64,000 nt of DNA from JAEUJM01 sp041908445 (GCA_041908445.1 JAYRFK010000110.1:8458-72457); one strand, 5' to 3'. Positions 1 to 9,394 are shown, counted from the stretch's first letter. Notes: generated from the sequence alone by a model not told the origin. A program made the numbers and translations.

Positions 1-828
1 GACGTGGAACAGGGGCGAGGTGAACAGCGACACGGTCTGGCCCGTGCCCATCCCGGGGGCGCCGCCGCCCTCCTCGCCCGCCTCCTCGGCCTCCTGGGCC
101 GACAGCATCCCGGTGAGGACGCCGTTGAACAGCGTGTTCATGAGGTTGGCGACCATGTTGCGGTGGGTGGAGATGGCCCCCTTGGGCTTCCCCGTCGTGC
201 CGCTCGTGTAGAAGATGACGGCCGGGTCGTCCTGGTCGATGGGGATGTCGGGCAGGGTCGGCGTGGGGTCGCCGGTGAGCGCCGAGAAGTCGTGCACCCG
301 GGGGTCGTCCTCCTCGCTGGTCTCGGCGTCGATGAGGAAGACCGCCTCGAGGTCGGGGAGGTCGCCCAGGTGCTCGGCGATGCGCTCGAAGCGCCGGCCG
401 TCGGCCACCAGGACCTTGGCGCCCGAGTCCTGCAGGCCGTAGAGGATCTCCTCGGTCTTCCACCAGCCGTTCAGGCCGACCAGCGTCGCCCCGAGGTTCA
501 CGGTGGCCCAGAAGGTGAGGCACCACTCCGGGTTGTTGGCCGACAGCACCGCCACCCGGTCGCCGTGCCCAACGCCGAACTCGTCGTGGAGGTGGTGGGC
601 CACCGAGTTGGAGCGCTCCACGAACTCGGCCGGCCCGAGGCGCAGGTCGCCGTAGACGAGGAACGGCTGGTCGTTGCCGCGGGCGTGGGCGGCGACGGCG
701 ATCTCTCGCAGCGAGCCCATCGAGGACTTGTAGACCTTCATCTCGACGCCGTTGACCACCTCGGTCACGACCTCGAACGGCCCCCCGGGCCCCGTCAACT
801 GCGCTCGCACCTCGGCCGTCGTCACCAT
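1..828 (-). CDS. AMP-dependent acyl-CoA synthetase, N-terminal part (cut by window start)
   Basis: Adenylate-forming enzyme that would activate a carboxylic (probably fatty) acid to its CoA thioester. Only the first 276 residues are visible; the family is usually 500-550 residues, so the C-terminal lid domain lies outside the window. The diagnostic P-loop motif YTSGTTGKPKG sits at about residues 206-216, preceded by the family pattern NNPEW and the typical N-terminal fold. The start is ATG at 828, reading MVTTAEVRAQL. The gene is divergent from the DedA gene with about 120 bases between them. The acyl chain specificity cannot be read from this part. Confidence 0.85.
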   Translation of the reverse strand, partial: MVTTAEVRAQLTGPGGPFEVVTEVVNGVEMKVYKSSMGSLREIAVAAHARGNDQPFLVYGDLRLGPAEFVERSNSVAHHLHDEFGVGHGDRVAVLSANNPEWCLTFWATVNLGATLVGLNGWWKTEEILYGLQDSGAKVLVADGRRFERIAEHLGDLPDLEAVFLIDAETSEEDDPRVHDFSALTGDPTPTLPDIPIDQDDPAVIFYTSGTTGKPKGAISTHRNMVANLMNTLFNGVLTGMLSAQEAEEAGEEGGGAPGMGTGQTVSLFTSPLFHV

Positions 829-949
829 GCGCCCTTTCTAGCCCTCCCGCCCCGCTCCCGGGGACGAAGCCCGATCCAGGAAGTGTGGTTCGCCCGTCCT
901 AGGCTGGCGGCTCGGCTTGGTCGATGAGCGGGCTGGAGGAACGACCGTC

Positions 950-1672
950 ATGGCAGTGCTCGGGGTGAGCGAAGGGATCGTCGGGGACCTCTCCGACTGG
1001 GTGACGGACGTCATCGACGCGATCGGCTACCTCGGCGTGGCCCTGCTCGTCGCGCTCGAGAGCATGTTTCCGCCCATCCCCTCGGAGGTCGTCCTGCCGG
1101 CGGCGGGGTTCGCCGCGGGGGAGGGCGACGCCAACGTCTGGGGGATGATCGCCGCCGCGACGGTCGGCTCGGTGATCGGCGCCTGGTGGCTCTACCTCAC
1201 CTCCGCCGCCATCGGGCGGACGCGGCTGCACGCGCTCGTCGTGCGCTACGGCAAGTGGGTCGGCGTGCGCCCCCACGACCTGGTCCGCGCCGAGTCGTGG
1301 TTCGACGACCACTCGTCGACGGCGGTGCTCGTCTGCCGCTGCATCCCGCTCGTCCGCTCGCTCGTGTCGGTTCCTGCGGGGTTCCGGCGCATGCGCCCCC
1401 TGACCTTCACGCTCTACACGGCGATCGGGAGCGCGGTCTGGAACACCGTGCTCATCGGCGCGGGCTACGAGCTCGGCGAGAACTGGGAGGCGGTGTCGGA
1501 CTGGGTGGGCACGTTCCAGTACCTCGTGATCGCCGTGATCGCGCTGGCGCTGGGCTGGTGGCTGTGGACCCGGTTCCTGTCGCCGACCCACCGGGCCCGG
1601 CGCGCGGCCGAGGACCGGGCCCTCGCGGCAGCTGAGCCCGACCCCGACGCCGTCCTCGATTCCACCGACTGA
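950..1672 (+). CDS. DedA-family (SNARE-associated) membrane protein
   Basis: Polytopic inner-membrane protein of the DedA/VTT family, whose bacterial members act as lipid flippases or in membrane homeostasis. The 240-residue product has the family hallmark segments: ALESMFPPIPSEVVLP near the N-terminus, a G-x-x-x-G-rich helix, and the conserved Arg region in CRCIPLVRSLVSVPAGFRRM. At least four hydrophobic segments are visible. I start at ATG 950 because GGAGGA lies nine bases upstream (935-940); an upstream TTG at 917 lacks such a site. Length is normal for the family. The lipid substrate is unknown. Confidence 0.88.
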   Translation: MAVLGVSEGIVGDLSDWVTDVIDAIGYLGVALLVALESMFPPIPSEVVLPAAGFAAGEGDANVWGMIAAATVGSVIGAWWLYLTSAAIGRTRLHALVVRYGKWVGVRPHDLVRAESWFDDHSSTAVLVCRCIPLVRSLVSVPAGFRRMRPLTFTLYTAIGSAVWNTVLIGAGYELGENWEAVSDWVGTFQYLVIAVIALALGWWLWTRFLSPTHRARRAAEDRALAAAEPDPDAVLDSTD

Positions 1673-1741
1673 GGGCCGTGCCGGGTCGGCCGGTGCCGGT
1701 CAGTTCGACGCGGTTCGGGCACGGCGGTCAGGCCAGGGCGG

Positions 1742-2878
1742 TCAGGCCAGGGCGGCCAGCACGTGGTCGATGCTCTTGGTGAGCTGGGCCACGTCCTCGG
1801 GGTCGATGGCCGGGAAGAGTGCGATCCGCAGCTGGTTGCGGCCGAGCTTGCGGTAGCTCTCGGTGTCGTGGATGCCGTTGGCCCGCAGCACGCCGGCGAC
1901 CACGTTGGCGTCGACCGAGTCGTCCAGGTCGACGGTGGCCACGACGTGGCTGCGCTCGGCGGGGTCGGACACGTACGGCGTGGTGAGCTCGCCGGCCTCG
2001 GCCCAGGCGTAGACGGTCTCGGCGGACCGGTCGCAGCGGCCGGCGGCGAACTCGAGGCCGCCGTTGTGGTTGATCCACTCGACCTGCTGGACGGCGAGGA
2101 ACACCGTGGCCAGCGCCGGCGTGTTGTAGGTCTGGTCCTTGCGGCTGTTGTCCAGAGCGGTCTTGAGGTCGAGCGAGGCGGGGATCCAGCGGCCCGAGGC
2201 GGCGATGCGCTCGATGCGCTCGACCGCCGCGGGCGACACGGCGGCGAGCCAGAGGCCCCCGTCGGAGCCGAGGCACTTCTGGGGGGCGAAGTAGTAGACG
2301 TCGGTCTCGGCCGCGTCGAAGCGCAGGCCGCCGGCGGCCGAGGTGGCGTCCACGGCGACGAGGCCGTCGGCCGCCGTGGTGCCCTCGGGGCGTCGTGGCG
2401 TGTGCATGACGCCGGTCGACGTCTCGTTGTGGGTGAGGGCGTAGACGTCGACGTCGGGGTTGGCATGGGCCTCGGGGTGGGTGCCGGTGGGCGACTCGAT
2501 CACCTCGGGGTCACCGAGGTGGGGGGCGGCGGCGCACACGGTGGCGAACTTCGACGAGAACTCGCCGAACGACAGGTGCTGGCTGCGGTGCTCGACGAGG
2601 CCGAAGCTGAGAGCGTCCCAGAACGCCGTGGTGCCGCCGTTGCCGAGCATGACCTCGTAGCCGTCGGGCAGGCGGAGGAGCTCGGCGATGCCGTTGCGCA
2701 GGTTGGCGACCACGGTCCGCACCCCGTCCTGGCGGTGGCTGGTGCCGAGGTAGGTCGGGGCGGCGGCGGCCAACGCCTCCACCGCCTCCTGGCGCACCTT
2801 GGAGGGGCCACAGCAGAAGCGGCCGTCCGCGGGCAGGAGCTCGGCGGGGATGGTGATTTCTGGCAGCGCGGGACTCAT
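1742..2878 (-). CDS. serC: Phosphoserine aminotransferase SerC
   Basis: PLP enzyme that converts 3-phosphohydroxypyruvate to phosphoserine, the second step of serine synthesis. The 378-residue product is of the actinobacterial type: it begins with RFCCGPSKVR and YLGTSHRQ, carries THNETSTGV and VDATSAAGG, and has the PLP lysine in the motif YYFAPQKCLGSDGG. The start ATG at 2878 is the only sensible one. It is divergent from the aminotransferase at 2977. The partner enzyme SerA lies 4.5 kb downstream on the other strand. Just past the stop codon, a 14-base piece covering the last codons and TGA is duplicated. Confidence 0.93.
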   Translation of the reverse strand: MSPALPEITIPAELLPADGRFCCGPSKVRQEAVEALAAAAPTYLGTSHRQDGVRTVVANLRNGIAELLRLPDGYEVMLGNGGTTAFWDALSFGLVEHRSQHLSFGEFSSKFATVCAAAPHLGDPEVIESPTGTHPEAHANPDVDVYALTHNETSTGVMHTPRRPEGTTAADGLVAVDATSAAGGLRFDAAETDVYYFAPQKCLGSDGGLWLAAVSPAAVERIERIAASGRWIPASLDLKTALDNSRKDQTYNTPALATVFLAVQQVEWINHNGGLEFAAGRCDRSAETVYAWAEAGELTTPYVSDPAERSHVVATVDLDDSVDANVVAGVLRANGIHDTESYRKLGRNQLRIALFPAIDPEDVAQLTKSIDHVLAALA

Positions 2879-2976
2879 CGCGTGCCACTATCGCGGCAGG
2901 GCCGCAGCCGAGCGAATCGGTATCGGCGCGCCGCCCGCCCGCCGCCCGTGACCACCCCACCCCCGAAGGACCCCGC

Positions 2977-4185
2977 ATGACCTCCAGTGCCCGCGACGTC
3001 CGCCTCAGCACCCGGGTCGGCGCCATCGCCGAGTCCGCCACGCTGGCGGTCGACGCCAAGGCCAAGGCCCTCAAGGCCGCCGGCGAGCCAGTGATCGGCT
3101 TCGGCGCCGGCGAGCCCGACTTCCCGACCCCCGCCCACATCGTCGAGGCCGCGGTCGAGGCCTGCCGCGACCCGAAGAACCACCGCTACACGCCCGCCGC
3201 CGGCCTCCCCGAGCTGCGCGAGGCGGTCGCAGCCAAGACCGAGCGCGACTCGAAGTACACGGTGGCGCCCGGCCAGGTGGTGATCACCAACGGGGGCAAG
3301 CAGGCGCTCTACGAGGCGTGCGAGGCCCTGCTCAACCCGGGCGACGAGGTGCTGTTGCCGGCGCCGTACTGGACGACCTATCCCGAGCCCATCGCCCTCT
3401 GCGGCGCGAGCTCCGTGATCATCCCCACCGACGTGCGCTCCGAGTTCAAGGTGTCGATCGATCAGCTCGACGCCGCCTTCACCGACCGCACCAAGGCCCT
3501 CATCTTCGTGTCGCCCTCGAACCCGAGCGGCGCCGTCTACTCGCCCGCCGAGGTCGAGGCCATCGGCCGCTGGGCCCTCGACAGGGGGATCTGGGTCATC
3601 TGCGACGAGATCTACGAGCACCTCACCTTCGGCGACCACGTCTTCTCGTCGATGCCGGCGCTCGTGCCCGAGCTGGCCGACCGCTGCGTCGTGCTCAACG
3701 GCGTGGCCAAGAGCTACGCCATGACCGGGTGGCGGGTCGGGTGGCTCATCGGCCCCCCCGACATGGTCAAGCTGGCGGTGAACCTCCAGTCCCACCTCAC
3801 GTCCAACGTGGCCAACGTCAGCCAGCGGGCCGCACTCGCCGCCGTCTCCGGCGACCTGTCGGCGGTGGCGGAGATGCGCGAGGCCTTCGCCCGCCGCGGG
3901 GCCACGATCCACCGGTTGCTCAACGCCATCGACGGGGTGTCGTGCATGGAGCCCCAGGGCGCGTTCTACGCCTACCCGTCCTTCGAGGGCGTGCTCGGCC
4001 GCGAGATCCGGGGCCAGCGCCCCCAGACCACCCTCGAGCTGGCCGCGCTCATCCTCGACGAGGCCAAGGTCGCCATCGTCCCCGGCGAGGCCTTCGGCAC
4101 GCCCGGCTACTGCCGGCTGTCGTTCGCCCTCGGCGACGACGACCTCGGCGAGGGCGTCGGCCGCATCGCCGACCTCCTCGCATGA
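2977..4185 (+). CDS. Aspartate-type aminotransferase (class I/II PLP)
   Basis: Fold-type I PLP aminotransferase of 402 residues, closest by motif to subgroup I-gamma aspartate aminotransferases: VIGFGAGEPDFPTP at the N-terminus, NHRYTPAAGLPELR, SPSNPSG, ICDEIYEHLTF, and the Schiff-base lysine in NGVAKSYAMTGWRVGW. It would exchange the amino group between glutamate and oxaloacetate, and some relatives also accept prephenate. The start ATG at 2977 gives the MTSSARDVRLSTRVG N-terminus. It is followed by a tandem hairpin repeat and then a peptidase gene. Exact substrate is not settled by sequence. Confidence 0.88.
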   Translation: MTSSARDVRLSTRVGAIAESATLAVDAKAKALKAAGEPVIGFGAGEPDFPTPAHIVEAAVEACRDPKNHRYTPAAGLPELREAVAAKTERDSKYTVAPGQVVITNGGKQALYEACEALLNPGDEVLLPAPYWTTYPEPIALCGASSVIIPTDVRSEFKVSIDQLDAAFTDRTKALIFVSPSNPSGAVYSPAEVEAIGRWALDRGIWVICDEIYEHLTFGDHVFSSMPALVPELADRCVVLNGVAKSYAMTGWRVGWLIGPPDMVKLAVNLQSHLTSNVANVSQRAALAAVSGDLSAVAEMREAFARRGATIHRLLNAIDGVSCMEPQGAFYAYPSFEGVLGREIRGQRPQTTLELAALILDEAKVAIVPGEAFGTPGYCRLSFALGDDDLGEGVGRIADLLA

Positions 4186-4196
4186 GCCCCAACCCC

Positions 4197-4322
4197 CCGT
4201 TCTGGGTACACGGTTGGGGTGCGGGTGACGCAGGCGTGTACCCAGAACGATCGGGTCTGCCGTTCTGGGTACACGGTTGGGGTGCGGGTGACGCAGGCGT
4301 GTACCCAGAACGATCGGGGTTG
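4197..4322. repeat. Tandem 63-base hairpin element (class A), two copies
   Basis: Two nearly identical 63-base units begin at 4197 and 4260. Each contains a perfect 14-base inverted repeat, CGTTCTGGGTACAC and its complement, at 4198-4211/4236-4249 and 4261-4274/4299-4312, with a 24-base G-rich loop. They lie between the aminotransferase stop (4185) and the peptidase start (4336). The hairpins resemble strong terminators without a U-tract; the exact tandem copying suggests a repeat element or a recent duplication. Confidence 0.9.
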
Positions 4323-4335
4323 CGGGGTTTCGTCG

Positions 4336-6252
4336 ATGGGTGAGCGGGTGGAGGCGCCGTTCGGGGCGTGGGCGTCGCCGATCACCGCCGAGACGGTGAT
4401 CTCGGCGGCGGTCGGGCTGTCCGAGGTGCGGGCCGACGGGGACCACGTCTGGTGGTCCGAGAGCCGCCCCCAGGAGGCGGGTCGGGTCCAGCTCGTCCGC
4501 GACGGTCGGGACGCGCTGCCGGAGGGCTTCGCCGCCCGCACCCGGGTGCACGAGTACGGCGGCGGCGCTTGGACGGTCCGGGACGGCGCCTGCTTCTTCG
4601 CGAACTGGGCGGATCAGCGCCTGTACCGCCTCGACGGGCCGGGGGCGGCGCCGGTGGCCCTCACGCCCGAGCCCGCGGTCCCCATGGGCGACCGCTACGC
4701 CGACGTCGACGTGACGCCGGACGGTGCCTGGCTGGTGTGCGTCCGTGAGCACCACCCCGCCGACGGCGCCGAGGCGGTCAACGAGCTCGTCCGCATCCCC
4801 ACCGACGGGTCGGGCGCGCCCGAGGTGCTGCTGACCGGGCCGGACTTCGTGGCCGCCCCCCGGCTGTCCGCCGACGGCGCGCACCTGGCGTGGATCCAGT
4901 GGGACCACCCCGACATGCCGTGGGACGAGACCGGCCTGTGGGTCGCGTCGCTCGGCCCCGAGGGCCTGGCCGAGCCCGAGTTGGTCGCCGGCGGGCTCGG
5001 CTCGTCCGAGTCGGTCGTGCAGCCCGTCTGGTCGCCCGGCGGCGCACTGCACTTCGTCTCGGATCGCACCGGCTGGTGGAACGTCTACCGGCAGGGCTCG
5101 GACGAGCCGGTGATCGCCGTCGAGGGCGAGATCGGGACGCCGCCGTGGGTCTTCGGCATGTCCCGCTACGCCCTCCTCGACGGCGGAGAGATCGTCGCCG
5201 CCTGTCGCCGCGAGGGACGCGACGAGCTGTTCGGGTACGACGTGCCCTTCACGAGCATCGACAGCGTCGTGTCCGACGGGCGCCGCGTGCTGTTCGTGGG
5301 CGCCTCGCCCACCACCGAGTCGGCCATCGTCCGCTTCGACCCGGCGACGGGTGAGCACGAGCTGCTCCGGGCGCCCCGTGACCTCGGCCTCGACCCGGCC
5401 CGGCTGTCCGTGCCGGAGGCCATCGAGTTCCCGACCGAACCCGGGCCCGACGGCCAGGCCCGCACCGCCCACGCCCTCTACTACCCGCCCACCAACCCCG
5501 AGGCGGTGGCGCCGGCGCGGGAGCGGCCGCCGCTGCTCGTGCTCAGCCACGGCGGCCCCACCGCCGCGGCCCGCCCGATGCTCAGCCTGGCCACCCAGTT
5601 CTGGACGAGCCGGGGCTTCGCCGTGGTCGACGTCGACTACGGGGGCAGCACCGGCTACGGACGCGAGTACCGCGACCGCCTGCGTGAGGCCTGGGGCATC
5701 GTCGACGTGCAGGACTGCGTCGCCGCCGCCCGCTTCCTGGCCGACCGGGGCGACGTCGATCCCGACCGCCTCTGCATCCGCGGCGGCAGCGCCGGCGGGT
5801 ACACGACCCTCCAGGCCCTCACCACCACCGACGTGTTCGCGGCCGGCGCCAGCCACTACGGCGTGGCCGACCTCAGCGCCCTGGCCCGGGACACCCACAA
5901 GTTCGAGTCCCGCTACCTCGACGGGCTCGTGGGGCCGTGGCCCGAGGCCGAGGCCGTCTACCGCGAGCGCTCACCGATCGAGCACACCGACCGCCTGTCG
6001 AGCCCGATGATCATCCTGCAGGGCAGCGAGGACGAGGTCGTGCCCCCGAACCAGGCCGAGCTGATGGTCGCGGCCCTCGACGCCAAGGGCCTGCCCTACG
6101 CCTACGTGCTCTTCGAAGGCGAGCAGCACGGCTTCCGCAAGGCCGAGAACATCATCCGGGCCCTCGAGGCCGAGCTGTCGTTCTACGCCCAGGTGTTCGG
6201 CTTCACGCCGGCGGGCGCCATCGAACCGGTCGAGGTCCACCACCTGCCGTAG
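4336..6252 (+). CDS. S9-family peptidase (prolyl oligopeptidase / acylaminoacyl peptidase type)
   Basis: Serine peptidase of 638 residues with an N-terminal beta-propeller (WD40/PD40-like strands such as ISPDG-type repeats: DVTPDGAWLV, RLSADGAHLAWI, PVWSPGGALHFV) and a C-terminal alpha/beta hydrolase domain. The nucleophile is in RGGSAGGYTT at about residue 485, with LQGSEDEVVPPNQ (acid) and GEQHGF (His). It probably trims peptides in the cytoplasm; no signal peptide is visible. I choose ATG 4336 because an earlier in-frame ATG lies inside the class A repeat and would give repeat-encoded residues. Substrate unknown. Confidence 0.88.
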   Translation: MGERVEAPFGAWASPITAETVISAAVGLSEVRADGDHVWWSESRPQEAGRVQLVRDGRDALPEGFAARTRVHEYGGGAWTVRDGACFFANWADQRLYRLDGPGAAPVALTPEPAVPMGDRYADVDVTPDGAWLVCVREHHPADGAEAVNELVRIPTDGSGAPEVLLTGPDFVAAPRLSADGAHLAWIQWDHPDMPWDETGLWVASLGPEGLAEPELVAGGLGSSESVVQPVWSPGGALHFVSDRTGWWNVYRQGSDEPVIAVEGEIGTPPWVFGMSRYALLDGGEIVAACRREGRDELFGYDVPFTSIDSVVSDGRRVLFVGASPTTESAIVRFDPATGEHELLRAPRDLGLDPARLSVPEAIEFPTEPGPDGQARTAHALYYPPTNPEAVAPARERPPLLVLSHGGPTAAARPMLSLATQFWTSRGFAVVDVDYGGSTGYGREYRDRLREAWGIVDVQDCVAAARFLADRGDVDPDRLCIRGGSAGGYTTLQALTTTDVFAAGASHYGVADLSALARDTHKFESRYLDGLVGPWPEAEAVYRERSPIEHTDRLSSPMIILQGSEDEVVPPNQAELMVAALDAKGLPYAYVLFEGEQHGFRKAENIIRALEAELSFYAQVFGFTPAGAIEPVEVHHLP

Positions 6253-6296
6253 CGCCACGGCGGGCGCGCCGGGCCGGCCGGCGCCGTCCTCCGAGA

Positions 6297-7283
6297 TCAG
6301 CCGAGCTCGTGGCCGAGGCGCTTCAGCACCGCGGTGGCGGCGGCGTCGCCGGACAGCCAGGCGCCCTCGACGCGGGGCCCGCCGAAGGCGTCGCCGGCGA
6401 GGACGACGGGGCCGGGCTCGTCGGCGACGGTGCAGCTGCGGTTCGTCCACACCGACTGCGGGGTGGCGAACTCCCAGCGGGTCACGTGGGCCTCGAGCAC
6501 CTTGCGCCCGCCGATGAACTCCTCGGCCTGGTCGAGCAGGGTGGCGATGACCTTGGTGTCGGACTCGTTCCAGAGGGTGGTGGAGAGGGCGGCGCTGGCG
6601 TGCAGGGTCAGCGCCGGCACCTCCGACAGCCCCTTGGACTCGTTGTCGGCGACGAACGAGAAGGGGCCCACGTCGCGCTGCACGGCGCCGGGCCCGGCCA
6701 GTTCGGACGGGCCGTCGAGCACGGCGACGACCGCGAGGGTCGGGTCGTACTGGATGTGGGGGAGGCCCTCCTGCTCGTCGTGGCCGAGGGCCACGCCGCC
6801 GGCCTCGAGGATGCGCAGGCTCTGCGGCACCGGCGCGGTGAGCACGACGGCTGCGGCCTCGATGGTGTCGTCCCGGCCGTCGACGACGACCTGCCACCGC
6901 TCGGCGCCGGCGATCACGGCCCGCACCGTGGTGTCGAGGCACACGTCGAGGTCGTGGGCGAGGGTGCGGGCCAGCTCGGCCATGCCCCCGCGGGTGACCC
7001 AGCGGGGGTAGCCGTCGTTCGTACCGAACCCCCGGCACCACTCGTAGACGAGGCCCTGGGCGAGCAGGGTGTCGACCCAGTCGCCGAAGTGGCGGTTGCG
7101 GGTGGTGAAGAACTGAGCGCCGTGGTCGACGAGGGCGGGGCCGACGAGGCGGGTGCCGAGGCGCCCTCCCACCCACCGGTCCCGCTCGAGCACGAGGGCG
7201 GTGAGCCCGGCGTCGGTGACGCGGCGGGCCGCGGTGAGGCCGCTCAGGCCGGCGCCGGCGACGAGCACGTCCACCGAGGTCAT
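6297..7283 (-). CDS. FAD-dependent amine oxidase-like / renalase-like oxidoreductase
   Basis: FAD-binding oxidoreductase of 328 residues. The N-terminal dinucleotide fold is VLVAGAGLSGLTAARR followed by LERDRWVGGRLGTR, and a C-terminal FAD motif reads VVLAGDAFGGPRVEGAW. The segment DHGAQFFTTRN is typical of the NAD(P)/FAD-dependent, renalase-like amine oxidase subgroup. The start ATG at 7283 (MTSVDVLVAG) places the FAD fold at the usual distance; longer forms would add arginine-rich, non-conserved residues. Convergent with the peptidase gene, divergent from serA. The physiological substrate cannot be told from sequence. Confidence 0.82.
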   Translation of the reverse strand: MTSVDVLVAGAGLSGLTAARRVTDAGLTALVLERDRWVGGRLGTRLVGPALVDHGAQFFTTRNRHFGDWVDTLLAQGLVYEWCRGFGTNDGYPRWVTRGGMAELARTLAHDLDVCLDTTVRAVIAGAERWQVVVDGRDDTIEAAAVVLTAPVPQSLRILEAGGVALGHDEQEGLPHIQYDPTLAVVAVLDGPSELAGPGAVQRDVGPFSFVADNESKGLSEVPALTLHASAALSTTLWNESDTKVIATLLDQAEEFIGGRKVLEAHVTRWEFATPQSVWTNRSCTVADEPGPVVLAGDAFGGPRVEGAWLSGDAAATAVLKRLGHELG

Positions 7284-7435
7284 CGCGTCGGCCTCCCTGC
7301 GACGACGGGCCCGCCGGCGGCCCGACCGACGATCTGGTGGCGCGCTACCCCCCGGTGCACGGGCGCCACGGTAGTGCCGCGCCGGTCGCGATACGGGTTG
7401 GCGGGCCCCGCCGGGCAACGGTCAGGATTGGCGCC

Positions 7436-9010
7436 ATGGCCCGTGTCCTTGTCACCGAGAAGATCGCCGACGCGGGGCTCGACCGCCTGCGGGCACAGGG
7501 CCACGAGGTGGACGTGGTGCTCGCCCCGTCCCCCGAGGAGCTGCTCGAGGTCGTCAAGGGCGCCGACGCGCTCATCATCCGCTCGGCCACGACCGTCACC
7601 GCCGAGGTGCTCGAGGCGGGCACCGACCTCAAGGTCGTGGGCCGCGCCGGCGTGGGCCTCGACAACGTCGACGTGGAGACCGCCACCGAGCGGGGCGTCA
7701 TGGTCGTCAACGCCCCGCAGTCGAACGTGCTCTCGGCCGCCGAGCACACGGTCGCCCTGCTGCTGGCCCTGGCCCGCAACATCCCCCAGGCCCACGCCGC
7801 GCTGGTCCAGGGCCGCTGGGAGCGCAGCAAGTGGGAGGGCATCGAGCTGAGCGACAAGGTGCTCGGCGTGATCGGCCTCGGCCGCATCGGCAAGCTCGTG
7901 GCCCAGCGGGCGTCGGCGTTCGGCATGCGCCTGGTGGCCTACGACCCCTTCCTCGCCCCCGAGCGGGCCCGCCAGATCAACGTCGAGCTCATGGAGCTCG
8001 ACGAGCTCATCGCCGTAGCGGACTTCATCACGCTGCACGTGGCCAAGACGCCCGAGACCATCGGGCTCGTCGGCAAGGAGCTGTTGGCCAAGGCCAAGCC
8101 GGGCCTGCGGGTCATCAACGTGGCCCGCGGCGGGATCGTGGACGAGGCGGCGCTGGCCGACGCAATCCGCAGCGGTCATATCGGCGGCGCCGCGATCGAC
8201 GTGTTCGCGGTCGAGCCCACCACCGAGTCGCCGCTGTTCGAGCTGGACGAGGTCGTGGTCACGCCGCACCTCGGCGCCAGCACCCGGGAGGCGCAGGACA
8301 AGGCGGGCGACACCATCGCCGAGCAGGTGGCGCTGGCCCTGGCCGGCGAGTTCGTGCCCTTCGCGGTGAACGTGAGCGCCGGCGAGGCCTCGGAGACGGT
8401 GCGCCCGTTCCTCGGCCTGGCCGAGCGCCTGGGCGAGCTCTTCGCCGGCCTGTGCGAGGGCGTCACGCCGGTGCTCGAGGTCGAGTACCAGGGCAAGCTC
8501 GCCGAATCGGACACGCGCATCCTCACCCTGTCGGCGCTGAAGGGCCTGTTCGGAGGGAGCAGCGACGAGCCGGTGTCGTACGTCAACGCGCCGCGCATCG
8601 CCGAGGAGCGCGGCGTGGAGGTCCGGGAGACCTCGCTGTCGGCGGCGCAGGACTTCGTGAACCTCATCACCCTGCGGGGCGGCGGCCACGCCATCGCCGG
8701 CACCCTCGGCGGGGTCGACGGCCAGCCCCGCATCGTGAACGTCGACGACCACACCGTCGAGATCCCGCCCGCCGACCACATGCTCGTGGTGCGCAACGAC
8801 GACCGTCCCGGGATGATCGGCCTGGTGGGCCAGACCCTCGGCGAGGCCGGCGTGAACATCGCCGACATGCACCTCGGCCGCTCGGCCGACGGCTCCGCGG
8901 CGCTCATGGTGCTGGCGACCGGCGCCGCCGTGCCGCAGGCGGTGGTCGAGTCGCTGCGGGCGGCGCCGGGCATCGACTCGGTGCACGCCGTGAACCGCCC
9001 CGGCACCTGA
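7436..9010 (+). CDS. serA: D-3-phosphoglycerate dehydrogenase SerA (long form with ACT domain)
   Basis: Oxidises 3-phosphoglycerate to phosphohydroxypyruvate with NAD, the first committed step to serine. The 524-residue length matches the long actinobacterial type. The catalytic domain shows GRAGVGLDNVD, the Rossmann motif GVIGLGRIGKLVA, and the active-site Arg, Glu and His in NVARGGIVDEAAL, VEPTTESPLF and TPHLGAST. It is followed by the allosteric substrate-binding domain and a C-terminal ACT domain (about residues 450-524, NDDRPGMIGLVGQTL) that would bind serine for feedback inhibition. Start ATG 7436 (MARVLVTEK). Works with SerC at 1742-2878. Confidence 0.95.
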   Translation: MARVLVTEKIADAGLDRLRAQGHEVDVVLAPSPEELLEVVKGADALIIRSATTVTAEVLEAGTDLKVVGRAGVGLDNVDVETATERGVMVVNAPQSNVLSAAEHTVALLLALARNIPQAHAALVQGRWERSKWEGIELSDKVLGVIGLGRIGKLVAQRASAFGMRLVAYDPFLAPERARQINVELMELDELIAVADFITLHVAKTPETIGLVGKELLAKAKPGLRVINVARGGIVDEAALADAIRSGHIGGAAIDVFAVEPTTESPLFELDEVVVTPHLGASTREAQDKAGDTIAEQVALALAGEFVPFAVNVSAGEASETVRPFLGLAERLGELFAGLCEGVTPVLEVEYQGKLAESDTRILTLSALKGLFGGSSDEPVSYVNAPRIAEERGVEVRETSLSAAQDFVNLITLRGGGHAIAGTLGGVDGQPRIVNVDDHTVEIPPADHMLVVRNDDRPGMIGLVGQTLGEAGVNIADMHLGRSADGSAALMVLATGAAVPQAVVESLRAAPGIDSVHAVNRPGT

Positions 9011-9035
9011 AGCCGGGCGCGCCGCGCTCGGGGCC

Positions 9036-9329
9036 TCAGAGGTCGAGCCGGACCGCCACCGCGTCGCCGTCGTCGACCCCCTCGGCCCGGCGCACCGCCT
9101 TCTTCACCGGCAGCACGAAGGAGCGGTGCTCCTTCGACGGGAAGATCGAGGTCTGCCACTGCGACCCGCCCAGGGTCACCGTGACGCGGATGGACCCGAA
9201 CCCCGGCAGGTCGGGGCCGCCGTACCGGTCGTCGATGTCGTCGGCGACGTCCTCGGGCAGGGTCACGAAGTACCAGGACGCCTTCTCGCCGGACCAGCGC
9301 CACAGCTCCGCGGTGAACTCGACGTGCAC
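9036..9329 (-). CDS. DUF1905 domain protein
   Basis: Small 97-residue protein fully covered by a DUF1905 fold, recognisable from FTAELWRWSGEKASWYFVTLP near the start, the central PGFGSIRVTVTLGG strand, and FPSKEHRSFVLPVKKAVR. Members are found alone or fused to YdeI-like domains; no biochemical role is established. The start is GTG at 9329. It ends 25 bases from the serA stop on the opposite strand, and is divergent from the MmcQ/YjbR gene. Confidence 0.8.
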   Translation of the reverse strand: MHVEFTAELWRWSGEKASWYFVTLPEDVADDIDDRYGGPDLPGFGSIRVTVTLGGSQWQTSIFPSKEHRSFVLPVKKAVRRAEGVDDGDAVAVRLDL

Positions 9330-9394
9330 GCCCGAGTCGTACCACCCCGCCGTGACCCGAGGCGTGACCGTCGCGTTGTTGGTAGGACTGGGGC

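Noticed and set aside
1690..1760. Fourteen-base tandem duplication at the end of serC
   Set aside because: It simply repeats the last codons and stop; no effect on the protein and likely slippage.
4197..4322. Class A repeat as a CRISPR start or att site
   Set aside because: Two copies in direct tandem with no spacer and no cas or integrase genes nearby.
2875..5898. Very long open frames antisense to real genes (for example about 1000 codons on the minus strand)
   Set aside because: In DNA of this GC content stop codons are rare in shadow frames; the residue composition (Arg/Gly/Ala/Pro repeats) and lack of motifs show these are not genes.
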